Counted from the first letter of the stretch, positions 51,055-60,670 are shown. The stretch: DNA of 64,000 nt from Streptomyces sp. NBC_01498 (GCF_036327775.1 NZ_CP109598.1:6739501-6803500); one strand, 5' to 3'. A program made the numbers and translations. Notes: a model not told the origin generated them from the letters alone.

Positions 51055-53481
51055 TCAGATCAGCTGCCAGAGATGGTCGTCCGTCCCGTTGTCCTCGAAC
51101 TGGACCACCTGCGCGCTGTTGGCCGTCGACATCCCGTCGACGCCCAGGACCTTCCCGCTGTGCCGGCTGAGGATCAGCGACCAGCCCTCGCCCCGGTCGA
51201 CCAGCTGCCAGAGGTGGTCACCGCTCCCGTCGTCCTCGAACTGCACGATCCGCGCGCTGTTCGCCGTCGACCCGCCCTCGGCGCCGATGACCTTCCCGCT
51301 GTTGCCGTTGCGGATCACGAACCAGCCGCCGCCGGCCGGGTACAGCTGCCAGGCGTGGTCCGAGGTCCCGGTGTTGTCGTACTGCACCACACGCCCGCCC
51401 ACCGCCAGGGACATGCCGTCCACGCCGAGCACCTTGCCGCTGTGCTTGTTCCGTACCCGGCGGTACGGCGGCGCCGCCGTCCAGGCCCGACCGCCGGGCG
51501 ACGCCGTCGGGAAGGCGGTGATCCGCAGCCGGGCCGCGCCCATCGGGATCAGCGTCACCGGCTCGGGCGGCGCCGTGCTGCGGGCCGGACTGTCCTGGAG
51601 CGGCGCGACGACCCGCTGGTCGTCCGCCACCCACTCCGCTATCCGGCGTGCCGTCGTGGTGATCCGCACCGGTGACCCCTCATGGGTGAAGGGGTCGGCG
51701 GCGAGCGGCCCGTCGTCGGCGGTGAACCGCAGCCCGCGCAGTGGGTCGGGCGCCAGACCGACGTTCCACGGGGTGGTGGGACGCACCGACAGTTCGGGGA
51801 AGTCCTGGGTGCCCGCGAACCGTTCGTACCGTTCGCCGATCTTCAGCGAGTACGTGAGCGGACCGTGGTGCACGCTGACGGCACCGTGGTTGTCCTGCCA
51901 GGTCGTCACGGTGGTGCGCTGCGGCAGCCGCAGGGTCACCCGGTCGCCGTCGCGCCACTCGCGCGCGACCCGGACGAAGCGCGGTCCGCCGGACACGGCC
52001 ACCGGCTGCCCGGCGACGGTGAGCACCGGGTCCGGGCACCAGCCGGGAATCCGCAGATGCAGGGGGAAGGTGACCGGCCGTGGGACGGCGACCGTGAGGG
52101 TGACGGTCTCCTTGAAGGGGTAGTCGGTGTCCTCGGTGACGGTGACCTCGACGCCGTCGGCGACCTTCGCGCGCACCTGGCTCGGCGCGTACATCGCCGC
52201 CGCGAGCCCCCGGTCGGGGGTGGCCAGCCACAGCTCCTCGGTGAAGTACGGCCAGCCCATGCCGTAGTTGTGCGGGCAGCAGCGATAAGGGTCTGTGCCC
52301 GGCTTGTACGCCTGCATGGCGAAGCCGTTCTGGAACTGGCCCTGGTTCTTGGCGGTGTTGTCGAGCTCCACACTGTTCGCGCTGGTGATGTAGTGGACGC
52401 CCCGGCCCCCGGGGTCGGTCGCCACGGGCAGCAGGTTGAAGGCCAGCTCCTCGCACCGGTCGGCCCAGACCGGGTCGCCGGTGATCCGGGTGAGCAGTTC
52501 GTGGCTGGCCATGAACTCGACCGTGCCGCAGGTCTCGAAGCCCTGCCGGGGGTCGCCGAAACCGGGTCGGGCGTTCTCGTCCCCGGCGAATCCGCCGCCC
52601 GGGAAGCGGCCGTAGGCGCCCATGACCGTGTCGTAACTCCGGTACGTGGCACGGGTCAGCTCCGCCGAGCCGGAGCGCAGCGCGTACTGGGCGGGTTCCC
52701 GGAAGCCCTGCGCGATGTTGACGTTGTGCAGGTCGGGGAAGTTGTCGACCCAGTTCGCGCCGTGCGTGTGCATGGTGTCGGCGAGTTCGAGCAGGAAGGA
52801 CTCGCCCGTGCGGTTGTAGAGCCAGAAGGCGATGTCGAGTCCGTCGCCCCAGCGCTTCGACACCCAGCTGGAGTTGAAGGCACCCGGCCCCTGCGCGTTC
52901 ATGAAACGCAGGAAGGGGAGCAGGAACGGCACGACGCGGTCGTCCCCGGTGAACTCCTCGTGCGAGCGCAGCGCCTGAAGGAGCGGCAGATACGGCCAGA
53001 AGTCCGGGCCGCCGTTGAGCGCCGTGCGCAGCCGGGTGGGCCCGAAGAAGCCGTCGGGCCGCTGCGTGGCGAGGATCGCGTCGATCCAGCGGCGGGAGGT
53101 GGCGAGGGCCGCCGGGTCGCCGGTGAGGGCGGCCAGATCCACGTACCCGCGCAGCCAGTACGTGACCTCCTCCCAGCCGGCCTTCTCCGGGTGGACCCAG
53201 CCGGAGTCCTCGAAGCGCAGGAAGTGCGAGACCTCGGCGTACCGGCCGAACAGTCCGTCGAGCAGCTGCCGCAATCGGCCGGTGAGCCAGCCGCGCGGGG
53301 TGACGCTGCCCAGGGGCAGCTTCTGGAACGCGGTGGGGGCGAGCGGCGCGGCGTTCGGTGTGTACCAGCCGCCGCGCGCCGGGGGTACGGCCGCGGCGGT
53401 CGGCGCGAGCGGGCCCAGCAGGCCCGCGCCGCCGATCGCGAGGGCTCCGGTGCCGAGGAAGTGCCGTCGGTCGAGCGTCAT
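51055..53481 (-). CDS. Exported beta-L-arabinofuranosidase (GH127-like) with lectin-like C-terminus
   Basis: An 808-residue protein. The twin-arginine signal is LDRRHFLGTGALAIGGAG. A GH127/DUF1680-type domain (about residues 40-660) has ETCGTVEFMASHELL, CCPHNYGMGWPYFTEELWL with the metal-binding CC pair, and LHLRIPGWCPDP. The final 130 residues have three repeats of an NxxSGKVLG...VQ...DHxWQL unit, the hallmark of a ricin-type trefoil binding module. It would release L-arabinofuranose from plant glycans outside the cell. A LacI-type palindrome lies 80 bases upstream. Confidence 0.9.
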   Translation of the reverse strand: MTLDRRHFLGTGALAIGGAGLLGPLAPTAAAVPPARGGWYTPNAAPLAPTAFQKLPLGSVTPRGWLTGRLRQLLDGLFGRYAEVSHFLRFEDSGWVHPEKAGWEEVTYWLRGYVDLAALTGDPAALATSRRWIDAILATQRPDGFFGPTRLRTALNGGPDFWPYLPLLQALRSHEEFTGDDRVVPFLLPFLRFMNAQGPGAFNSSWVSKRWGDGLDIAFWLYNRTGESFLLELADTMHTHGANWVDNFPDLHNVNIAQGFREPAQYALRSGSAELTRATYRSYDTVMGAYGRFPGGGFAGDENARPGFGDPRQGFETCGTVEFMASHELLTRITGDPVWADRCEELAFNLLPVATDPGGRGVHYITSANSVELDNTAKNQGQFQNGFAMQAYKPGTDPYRCCPHNYGMGWPYFTEELWLATPDRGLAAAMYAPSQVRAKVADGVEVTVTEDTDYPFKETVTLTVAVPRPVTFPLHLRIPGWCPDPVLTVAGQPVAVSGGPRFVRVAREWRDGDRVTLRLPQRTTVTTWQDNHGAVSVHHGPLTYSLKIGERYERFAGTQDFPELSVRPTTPWNVGLAPDPLRGLRFTADDGPLAADPFTHEGSPVRITTTARRIAEWVADDQRVVAPLQDSPARSTAPPEPVTLIPMGAARLRITAFPTASPGGRAWTAAPPYRRVRNKHSGKVLGVDGMSLAVGGRVVQYDNTGTSDHAWQLYPAGGGWFVIRNGNSGKVIGAEGGSTANSARIVQFEDDGSGDHLWQLVDRGEGWSLILSRHSGKVLGVDGMSTANSAQVVQFEDNGTDDHLWQLI

Positions 53482-53560
53482 CGGGTCTCCCGTCCACGAG
53501 CATCGAGACGAAGGGGTTCGGTACGACGGTGGGGGCTCGCACCACTCCGCAACGGTTCTC

Positions 53561-53572
53561 TACAACGTTGTA
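53561..53572. promoter_or_regulatory. TACAACGTTGTA palindrome upstream of GH127 gene
   Basis: A perfect 12-bp palindrome with the central AACGTT common in LacI-family operators. It lies about 80 bases upstream of the arabinofuranosidase start in the 250-base spacer divergent from the SARP gene. Control by a sugar-responsive repressor encoded elsewhere is the simplest reading. Confidence 0.5.
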
Positions 53573-53731
53573 AGGAGTGGTCGCTGGCATCACAGCACGG
53601 CACCCGGGCCCTGTCCAGACACCCGGCACGACCCGGTGCGCCCCGGACCCGACCGGTGTCCGGGCGGCCGGGACGACGGCGGACCGTGCCCGCCGGGCGC
53701 GCGGGCCTCACGGTGCGGGGAGAATGGGCCG

Positions 53732-56700
53732 GTGAGCTACCGCTACGACATCCTCGGCACGACCCGGGCCCGCGGCCCCGACGGCGTCGAGGTGCCGGTC
53801 AGCGGGGCCCGGATGCGCGCGCTGCTCACCGCGCTCGCCGCCGCCGGAGGCCGTACGGTCACCGCCGGCCGGCTGGCCGCGCGGATCAGGGACGACGGGC
53901 GTGAGCCGCCCGCCGACGAGCCCGCCGCGCTCCAGGCACTCGTCGGGCGGCTGCGCAGAGCGCTCGGCGCGGACGCCGTCGAGTCCGTCCCCGGCGGCTA
54001 CCGGCTGGCGGCCGACCCCGACGCCATCGACCTGTTCCGCTTCGAACGGCTCGCCGCCGACGGGGTGTCCGCGCTCGACAGCGGCGACCCCGCCCGCGCC
54101 GCCACACTGCTGGACCGGGCACTGGCCCTGTGGCGCGGCCCGGCGCTCGCCGATCTGCCCGACGGGGACACCGACCCGTCGGCCGTACGCGCGCGGCGGC
54201 GGCACACCGAGGCGCGCCGCGCCCGGCTGACGGCCGACGTCCGGCTCGGCCGGCCCGAGCGCGCCCTGCCGGGGCTCGCCGCGCTGGCCGCCGAGGCGCC
54301 GCTGGACGAGCCGTTGCAGGCGGCCCGGATCGGCGCGCTGCGCGCGGCCGGGCGCCGGGCCGAGGCACTGGAGGCGTACGACGGGGTACGCGCGCTGCTG
54401 GCCGACCGGCTCGGCACCGGCCCCGGCCGGGAACTGCGCGCCCTGCACGCCGATCTGCTGGCGGACGACGCGCACGACGCGCGCGACGCCTCGGACGCGC
54501 GGGAGCCGGCACGGCCCCCGGCCCGGGTCGGCGGGAGCGACCGGCCGCCCTCCGCCCTCCCCGGCGGCCTGCCCGCCCGGCTCACCTCCTTCGTCGGACG
54601 CGAGACCGAACTGGACACGCTCGACGTCGAGTTGCGGGCCCACCGGCTCACGACCCTCACCGGCCCCGGCGGCGCGGGCAAGACCCGGCTGGCCTTCGAG
54701 GCCGCCGAGCGCGCGGCGAACACCGGCGGCGACTGGCCGGACGGCGTCCGGGTCGCGGAACTCGCCTCCGTCCGCGACCCCGGCGCCGTCGCCGAGGCTG
54801 TCCTGACCGCGCTCGGGGCCCGCGAGACGGCGGTCCACGGACCCGGCGGAAGCCACGGCGGCCCGGACGGCACCGCACCCGGCCCGCTCGCCCGGCTCGT
54901 CGAACACTGCGGAACACGGCGCCTGTTGCTGGTGCTCGACAACTGCGAGCAGGTGATCGGCGCCGCCGCCGAACTCGCCGAGACCGTCCTCACCCGCTGC
55001 CCGTACGTCACCGTCCTGGCCACCAGCCGCGAACCGCTGGGCGTACGGGGTGAGTTCCTGTACGGCGTCGGGCCGCTGGCCCGGTCCGAGGCGCTGCGCC
55101 TGCTCGGGGAACGCGGCGCCGCCGCCCGGCCCGGATTCCGTACCGACGACGACGCACCGGCCTGCGACGAGATCTGCCGCAGACTCGACGGACTGCCGCT
55201 CGCCCTCGAACTGGCCGCCGCCCGGCTGCGGTTGCTCACCCCGCGCCAGCTCGCCGACCGGTTGGACGACCGCTTCCGGCTGCTGGGCGCGGGCAGCGGC
55301 AGCCGGACCGTACTGCCCAGACAGCAGACCCTGCGCGCGGTGGTCGACTGGTCGTGGGACCTGCTCACCGAGCCCGAACGGGCCGTGCTGCGCCGGCTCT
55401 CCGTCTTCGTCGGCGGCTGCGCGCCGGACGAGGCCGAGGAGGTGTGCGCGGACGAGAACGGGGAGGTGCGGGCTGGTGGGACCGGGGAGTCGGGTGCGGG
55501 CGAGGGCGTCCCGGTCTTCGACGTGCTGGCGTCCCTGGTCGACAAGTCGCTCCTGGTGGCCGTACCGGGCGGGCCGGAGGGGATGCGGTACCGGCTGCTG
55601 GAGACCGTGGCCGAGTACGCGGCCGGGCGGCTGGACGCGTCGGGTGAACGGCCCGGCGTCGAGCTGCGGCATCTGCGGGTCTACCGGGAGCTGGTACGGG
55701 TCGGGGAACCCGGACTGCGCGGCCCCCGACAGGCGTACCTGCTCGCCCAGTTCGAGCGGGAGCACGACAATGTACGGGCCGCGCTGCGCACCGCCCTCGG
55801 CCGGGCCGCGCCCCACCGCGACGACGCGCCGTCGCGCGAACAGGACGCGCTCTGCCTCACGCTCTCGCTGAGCTGGTTCTGGCAGGTGCGCGGCCATCAG
55901 CGCGACGCCCACGACTGGTCCACGGCCGTCGCGGCCCTCGGCCCCGACCCGTTCGCGGCGCCCGTCCGTCCCGCCGTACCCCTCACCGACCCGTGCATCG
56001 CGCTCCCGCCGCCCTGGTCCGAGGAACAGGTGTGGGAGGCCAGACGCGGGGTCCGGCTGCTGACGTTCGCGAGCGGCGGAGGCGGCGAGCGGGCGGGAGA
56101 GCGGCCGGGGACACGGCCGGGGGAGTGGACGGAGGGCGGGGCGGAGAACGGGGACACACGGCGGGACGTGGACCGGGGCAAGGACGAGGGCAAGGACTGG
56201 GACGAGGACGACGCGCGGGCCTGGGGCGGTGCCGGAACCCGCGACCTCCTGACCCGGATCGTCGCCGCCTACCGCCCCGGGCTGCCCCAGGTCAGCCGGC
56301 AGCCCGCCGTCCTCTGGTTCTTCGCCGGACTCCTCGTCGGCCGGTGGCGCGGGATGGGCGAGACGCTGGACGTCCTCGTAGACGCCTGCCGGGCCCGGCC
56401 CGACCGGGGCTGGGACCTCGGCCTCGCGCTCACCCTGCGCGCCAAACTCCTGGACACCGGCCCCGACACCGAGGACCGGGCCGCGCGGGACGCCGACGAG
56501 GCCGTGGCGCTCTTCGAACAGGCCGGGGACTCGGTGATCCTCGCCGAATCCCTGTCCGCCCGGGGCGAGTCGTACGAACGCCGGGGCCGCTTCGAGGAGG
56601 CGGCGGCCGATTTCGAGCGGGCCATGGAGAACTGCGCGCGGATCGGTATGCCCACCCAAGTCTCCCTGTTCAAGGCGCGGTTGGCCTCCGTCCGACTGGA

Positions 56701-57301
56701 GGCCGCCACCGGTGAGGCGGCCGAGGCGGACGCCGAACGGCTGCTGCGCGAAGCCGTCGAGGAGTCCCGGGGCCACGCGGGGCGCACCGGCGGGACCGCC
56801 CGGCTGCTGCTCGCCGGCCGCTACGGGCGCACCGGCCGCACCGCCCTCGCCCGGGACCAACTGATCACCCTCCAGGAGGAACCGGGCTTCCGGGAACACG
56901 GCCTCCAGGTGGGCCTCACCGAGGGACTCCACGGCTGGCTCGACTGCCTCGACGGCGCGTACGAGCGGGCGCTGGCCCATCTGCGTGAATCGGTACGCCT
57001 GTTGGACAGCCTCGCCCACCTCGTGGCACCGCAGCTGATCGTCAGTCAGTTCCTCTGCGCCGCCTGGGCGAAGACCGGCACCGGCCGGGCGGCCGACGGA
57101 GCCCGGCTGCTCGGCGCGTACGCCCGGCACGCCGGGCTCGCCGAAAAGTTCCTCTTCCACCCCTACCCGGCGGCCTACGAGCGGGAGATCCGCCGCCGCG
57201 CCGAGGCCGAGGTGCGTGCCGCGCTCGACCCGGACACCTGGACGCGTGCCTACGCCGACGGCGGCGGCCTCTCCGTGAAGGAGGCCGCCGCCGTCGTCTG
57301 A
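53732..57301 (+). CDS. AfsR/SARP-type regulator with NB-ARC and TPR domains
   Basis: A 1189-residue regulator. The N-terminus is a winged-helix DNA-binding domain (about 1-90, GARMRALLTALAAAGGRTV) and a bacterial transcriptional activation domain (about 95-240). The NB-ARC ATPase has Walker A GPGGAGKTR near residue 310 and Walker B LLLVLDNCEQV near 397, then CDEICRRLDGLPLALELAA. The C-terminal part is TPR-like (ESLSARGESYERRGRFEEAAADFERA). An acidic, Gly/Arg/Glu-rich insertion lies at about residues 785-830. Such proteins activate secondary-metabolite or developmental genes. No biosynthetic cluster is adjacent, so targets are unknown. The GTG start has GGGGAGA upstream. Confidence 0.92.
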   Translation: MSYRYDILGTTRARGPDGVEVPVSGARMRALLTALAAAGGRTVTAGRLAARIRDDGREPPADEPAALQALVGRLRRALGADAVESVPGGYRLAADPDAIDLFRFERLAADGVSALDSGDPARAATLLDRALALWRGPALADLPDGDTDPSAVRARRRHTEARRARLTADVRLGRPERALPGLAALAAEAPLDEPLQAARIGALRAAGRRAEALEAYDGVRALLADRLGTGPGRELRALHADLLADDAHDARDASDAREPARPPARVGGSDRPPSALPGGLPARLTSFVGRETELDTLDVELRAHRLTTLTGPGGAGKTRLAFEAAERAANTGGDWPDGVRVAELASVRDPGAVAEAVLTALGARETAVHGPGGSHGGPDGTAPGPLARLVEHCGTRRLLLVLDNCEQVIGAAAELAETVLTRCPYVTVLATSREPLGVRGEFLYGVGPLARSEALRLLGERGAAARPGFRTDDDAPACDEICRRLDGLPLALELAAARLRLLTPRQLADRLDDRFRLLGAGSGSRTVLPRQQTLRAVVDWSWDLLTEPERAVLRRLSVFVGGCAPDEAEEVCADENGEVRAGGTGESGAGEGVPVFDVLASLVDKSLLVAVPGGPEGMRYRLLETVAEYAAGRLDASGERPGVELRHLRVYRELVRVGEPGLRGPRQAYLLAQFEREHDNVRAALRTALGRAAPHRDDAPSREQDALCLTLSLSWFWQVRGHQRDAHDWSTAVAALGPDPFAAPVRPAVPLTDPCIALPPPWSEEQVWEARRGVRLLTFASGGGGERAGERPGTRPGEWTEGGAENGDTRRDVDRGKDEGKDWDEDDARAWGGAGTRDLLTRIVAAYRPGLPQVSRQPAVLWFFAGLLVGRWRGMGETLDVLVDACRARPDRGWDLGLALTLRAKLLDTGPDTEDRAARDADEAVALFEQAGDSVILAESLSARGESYERRGRFEEAAADFERAMENCARIGMPTQVSLFKARLASVRLEAATGEAAEADAERLLREAVEESRGHAGRTGGTARLLLAGRYGRTGRTALARDQLITLQEEPGFREHGLQVGLTEGLHGWLDCLDGAYERALAHLRESVRLLDSLAHLVAPQLIVSQFLCAAWAKTGTGRAADGARLLGAYARHAGLAEKFLFHPYPAAYEREIRRRAEAEVRAALDPDTWTRAYADGGGLSVKEAAAVV

Positions 57302-57310
57302 ATCCCGCCG

Positions 57311-57430
57311 GTCCGTGCCGGTCCGTGCCGGTCCGTGCCGGTCCGTGCCGGTCCGTGCCGGTCCGTGCCGGTCCCCCGGTCTCCGCCGGTCCCCGCCGGT
57401 CTCCGCCGGTCCCCCGGTCTCCGCCGGCCC
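57311..57430. repeat. 10-bp tandem array, GTCCGTGCCG x6 plus degenerate units
   Basis: Six perfect head-to-tail copies of GTCCGTGCCG (57311-57370) pass into 8- and 10-base variants (GTCCCCCG, GTCTCCGCCG) to about 57430. It fills the spacer between the SARP stop and the convergent siderophore-interacting-protein stop. No gene is present. Confidence 0.85.
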
Positions 57431-57439
57431 GCGCGTGCG

Positions 57440-58411
57440 TCAGGCGCGGTCGGCCAGCCGCTGCCGCGCCTCCGCGAGATCCGTCTCCGTCGGCGCGTCG
57501 TCGTGCGTCAGGCCCCGGCGCCAGTAGCCGGTGAAGTGGACCGAACGCCTGTCGACGCCGCGTTCGCCGAGCAGATGCCGGCGCAGCGCCCGTACCGCGC
57601 CCGCCTCACCGCCCAGCCAGGCGAACACCGACCCCGCCGGGAACTGCGCCCCGCGCACGGCCTCCACCAGGGACGGAACCTCCCCCGCGGCCGGGGACCG
57701 GTGCAGCCAGCGCACCGTCACCTCACCCGCCGACGCCAGGCGCTGCTCCTCGGCCGCGTCCCACACCTCCACGTACACCAGCGCGCGCGCCCCGGCGGGC
57801 AGCGCCTCGACGATCGTGCCGATCGCGGGCAGCGCCGACGCGTCACCGGCCAGCAGCGTCCAGTCGGTGGTCCCGAGCGGTACGGGCTCCGCGAAGTACG
57901 CGGACGGGCCGAACATCCCGAGCACGTCACCGACCCGCGCCGACCGCGCCCACCGGGTCGCGGGCCCTTCACCGGAGCGCACACCGGAGCGCTCACCGGC
58001 GCCGTCGCCGGACCCTCCGCCCGAACCGTCTCCCCGGCCCGCCGCCGCCCCGTCGTGCAGGAGGAAGTCGACATCGACGGTGCCCCGCGCCGGATCGTGC
58101 CCCCGGACCGTGTAGCTGCGCGTCCAGGGCCGCTCCTCCTCCGGGATCTCCTGGAACGCCCCGTACCAGCGCATCACGTCCCCGTCGGTGCCGGTCTCGG
58201 GGAGCCGGGGAACGCGCTGCCCCGGCCGGGGGAAGTAGAGCTTCACCTGCTGGTCCGGCGCGTCGCCGACGAGAGCGGCGGACGCGGGATCGCCGAAGGT
58301 GACGCGGACCATGCGGGGCGTGAGCCGCCGTACGGCCCGGACCTCGACGGTCCGCACCGGCAGGGACGGGGTGGCGGGACGCCCGGCGGGCGTGTCGTGG
58401 TGACGTGTCAT
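57440..58411 (-). CDS. Siderophore-interacting protein (FAD-binding ferric reductase family)
   Basis: A 323-residue cytoplasmic protein. It has an N-terminal beta-barrel FAD domain with the WTRSYTVRGHD motif and the VDVDFLLHD strand. A Gly/Ser/Asp/Glu-rich loop (about residues 125-150, GDGSGGGSGDGAGERSG) is inserted before the NAD-binding half, which has LLAGDASALPAIGTIVEAL and the VFAWLGGEAGAVRALRRHL helix. Such proteins (ViuB/YqjH type) reduce iron from ferric siderophores. The start at 58411 follows GGGAG. No siderophore genes are adjacent. Confidence 0.92.
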   Translation of the reverse strand: MTRHHDTPAGRPATPSLPVRTVEVRAVRRLTPRMVRVTFGDPASAALVGDAPDQQVKLYFPRPGQRVPRLPETGTDGDVMRWYGAFQEIPEEERPWTRSYTVRGHDPARGTVDVDFLLHDGAAAGRGDGSGGGSGDGAGERSGVRSGEGPATRWARSARVGDVLGMFGPSAYFAEPVPLGTTDWTLLAGDASALPAIGTIVEALPAGARALVYVEVWDAAEEQRLASAGEVTVRWLHRSPAAGEVPSLVEAVRGAQFPAGSVFAWLGGEAGAVRALRRHLLGERGVDRRSVHFTGYWRRGLTHDDAPTETDLAEARQRLADRA

Positions 58412-58799
58412 ACCGCCAGGCTCCCCGCCGCCACCGACGCGCCCCCGACACGCGACCGACACGGCGCGTGCCCTCGCCCGGCGAGACATCCCCCCGCCGG
58501 GAGCCGCGCCCCACGATCTCCGGAATACGGACGCCGATTTCCCCGTTCCGAACCTGGTGCCTGACATCTCGGACCCCGACCCGTGCCGCACGCCGCCACA
58601 TGGGTGACAATTCCCCTGGCTGGGGCGTGTCTTTCGGATCAGACCGGACAGGTGAGCGAAGGCAGGTGCGTACGACCGCGCGGAGGGCGCGCGCACCGGC
58701 CCCGCGCAACCTGAGCCCGATCCGCGACGACACGACCAGGGGCCGCGGCCCACACAACCGTCCACGCATGTCCGCATGCATCGCCTGGAGCGACTTCCC
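58412..58799. other. 388-base divergent spacer
   Basis: The spacer between the divergent siderophore-interacting protein and KhtT-like gene. It is mildly less GC-rich near 58590-58640, the likely promoter zone. I looked for, and do not see, a convincing iron-box palindrome or the conserved core of a c-di-AMP riboswitch. Confidence 0.4.
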
Positions 58800-59285
58800 A
58801 TGGAGCACCCCGCTCACGTCAGCAAGACCGCCCTGCCCGGCGTCGGCACCCGCTACGACCTCAACACCGACTCGGGCCGTCACATCTCGGTCGTCGTGCG
58901 CCAGGACGGCCGCCGCGTCGTCGCCTTCCACGACCCCGAGGACGACGACGCCTGCAAGGACGCCACCACCCTCGTCCCCTCCGAGGCCACGGCACTCTCC
59001 AAACTCCTGATGCCCGACCCGGTCGGACATCTGCACCAGCACCTGGAGATCGACCTCGTCACTGAGCACATCCCGATCACCACCCGCTCCCCCTTCGCGG
59101 GGCGCACGCTCGGCTCCACCCAGGCCCGCGCACGGACCGGCGCGTCCATCGTCGCCGTCCTGCGCCGTACCGACGCCGTCCCCTCACCCACCCCGGACTT
59201 CCGCTTCGCACTGGGAGACACGCTCGTCGTCGTCGGCACCAGGGAAGGCGTGGACGCCGTCGCAGAACTGATCACCGGAGGATAG
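58800..59285 (+). CDS. Antiporter regulatory subunit, KhtT/TrkA-C-like
   Basis: A 161-residue cytoplasmic protein. The first half (TALPGVGTRYDLNTDSGRHI, RQDGRRVVAFHDPEDD) is the conserved N-terminal domain of KhtT-like subunits. The second (about 95-160: STQARARTGASIVAVLRRTD, DFRFALGDTLVVVGTREGV) is a TrkA-C/RCK-C domain, which can bind c-di-AMP or other ligands. It gates the membrane antiporter encoded six bases downstream. The ATG at 58800 is preferred over an upstream one because of TGGAGCG at the right distance. Confidence 0.92.
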   Translation: MEHPAHVSKTALPGVGTRYDLNTDSGRHISVVVRQDGRRVVAFHDPEDDDACKDATTLVPSEATALSKLLMPDPVGHLHQHLEIDLVTEHIPITTRSPFAGRTLGSTQARARTGASIVAVLRRTDAVPSPTPDFRFALGDTLVVVGTREGVDAVAELITGG

Positions 59286-59291
59286 AGGCCC

Positions 59292-60605
59292 GTGCACGAC
59301 ACGACCGCGCTGCTCATCGAACTCGGGGCCGTCATCCTCGGCCTGGGCCTGCTCGGCCGGCTCGCCGGGCGGGTGGGATTCTCCCCCATCCCGCTCTATC
59401 TGCTGGCGGGACTCGCCTTCGGCCACGGCGGCCTCCTCCCCATGGCCGCCAGTGAGGAGTTCATCGCCACGGGCGCCGAGATAGGCGTCATCCTGCTCCT
59501 GCTGCTCCTCGGCCTGGAGTACAGCGCCTCCGATCTCGTCACCAACCTCAAGACCCAGTACCCCTCCGGCATCGTCGACTTCGTCCTCAACGCGCTGCCC
59601 GGCGCGGTCGCCGCGCTCCTGCTCGGCTGGGGGCCCGTCGCCGCCGTCGCGCTCGCCGGCGTCACCTGGATCTCGTCCTCCGGCGTCATCGCCAAGGTGC
59701 TCGGCGACCTCGGCAGGCTCGGCAACCGGGAAACCCCCGTCATCCTCGGTGTCCTGGTCATCGAGGACCTCGCCATGGCGGTCTATCTGCCGCTGCTCAC
59801 CGCGCTGCTCGCCGGACTGAGCCTCGCGGGCGGCAGCCTGACGCTGCTCATCTCGCTCGGCAGCGTGGGAGCCGTGCTGTACGTGGCGCTGCGCCACGGC
59901 CGGCTCATCAGCCGCGCGGTGTCCTCCGACAACCCCGAGATGCTGCTGCTGGTCGTCCTCGGTCTCACCGTCCTGGTCGCGGGCGTCGCCCAGGAACTCC
60001 AGGTCTCCGCCGCCGTCGGCGCGTTCCTCGTCGGCATCGCGCTCTCCGGTGAGGTCGCGGAGGGCGCCCACAACCTGCTGGCGCCGCTGCGTGACCTGTT
60101 CGCCGCCGTCTTCTTCGTGTTCTTCGGGCTGAACACCGACCCGGCCGCCATCCCGCCGGTGCTCGTGCCCGCGCTGATCCTGGCCGTCGTCAGCGCGCTC
60201 ACGAAGATCGCCACCGGGTGGTACGCGGCACGCCGGGCGGGGGTGAAGACGGCGGGCCGCTGGCGTACGGGCGGAACCCTCGTCGCACGCGGGGAGTTCT
60301 CCATCGTCATCGCGGGCCTCGCCGTCGGTGTGGAACCCCGGATCGGTCCGCTGGCCACCGCGTACGTGCTGATCCTGGTCATCCTCGGGCCGCTGGCCGC
60401 CCGTTGGACCGAGCCGCTGGCCCGGCGCCTGACCGGCGGGCGGCAGACACCCCCGCCCACCGGGAAACCGGCCACCGAGGGACCGGTGGCGGGGGGACCG
60501 GCCATCGAGGGCCCGCTCGTGGGGGAGCCGTCGGCGGACACGCCCGGCACGGACTCGCCCACCGTCGCCCCCGGGCCGGGCGACCCGGCCCCTTCGCACG
60601 GCTGA
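59292..60605 (+). CDS. Cation:proton antiporter, KhtU/Kef-like (CPA2)
   Basis: A 437-residue membrane protein with about 12 helices (LGAVILGLGLLGRLAGRVGF, IGVILLLLLLGLEYSASDLV, GVLVIEDLAMAVYLPLL). The conserved aspartate in VIEDLAM is likely the transport residue. The C-terminal 60 residues are a disordered Pro/Gly/Thr-rich tail with repeated EGP and GGP units. It likely exports potassium in exchange for protons under control of the KhtT-like partner. The GTG start has GGAGG upstream and the spacing of six bases means coupled translation. Confidence 0.93.
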   Translation: MHDTTALLIELGAVILGLGLLGRLAGRVGFSPIPLYLLAGLAFGHGGLLPMAASEEFIATGAEIGVILLLLLLGLEYSASDLVTNLKTQYPSGIVDFVLNALPGAVAALLLGWGPVAAVALAGVTWISSSGVIAKVLGDLGRLGNRETPVILGVLVIEDLAMAVYLPLLTALLAGLSLAGGSLTLLISLGSVGAVLYVALRHGRLISRAVSSDNPEMLLLVVLGLTVLVAGVAQELQVSAAVGAFLVGIALSGEVAEGAHNLLAPLRDLFAAVFFVFFGLNTDPAAIPPVLVPALILAVVSALTKIATGWYAARRAGVKTAGRWRTGGTLVARGEFSIVIAGLAVGVEPRIGPLATAYVLILVILGPLAARWTEPLARRLTGGRQTPPPTGKPATEGPVAGGPAIEGPLVGEPSADTPGTDSPTVAPGPGDPAPSHG

Positions 60606-60619
60606 CTCCCGGCCCCCGC

Positions 60620-60670
60620 ACCGGAGGGGCGTGGAGTCGCCCGTCACGCGCGACGCCACGCCCCTCCGGT
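60620..60670. terminator. 15-bp stem bidirectional terminator
   Basis: ACCGGAGGGGCGTGG pairs perfectly with CCACGCCCCTCCGGT; after one mismatch GTCG/CGAC extends the stem. It lies between the convergent antiporter and TerD genes. Confidence 0.8.

Noticed and set aside
53708..57160. A 1150-codon minus-strand open frame opposite the SARP regulator
   Set aside because: The plus strand has a complete, motif-rich regulator; the antisense product has only Gly/Gln/Arg-rich composition and no domain.
57311..57430. A CRISPR-like array
   Set aside because: The 10-bp units are contiguous with no unique spacers, so it is a simple tandem repeat.
58412..58799. A c-di-AMP (ydaO-type) riboswitch before the KhtT/KhtU genes
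   Set aside because: The family context suggested it, but I could not find the conserved core in this leader.
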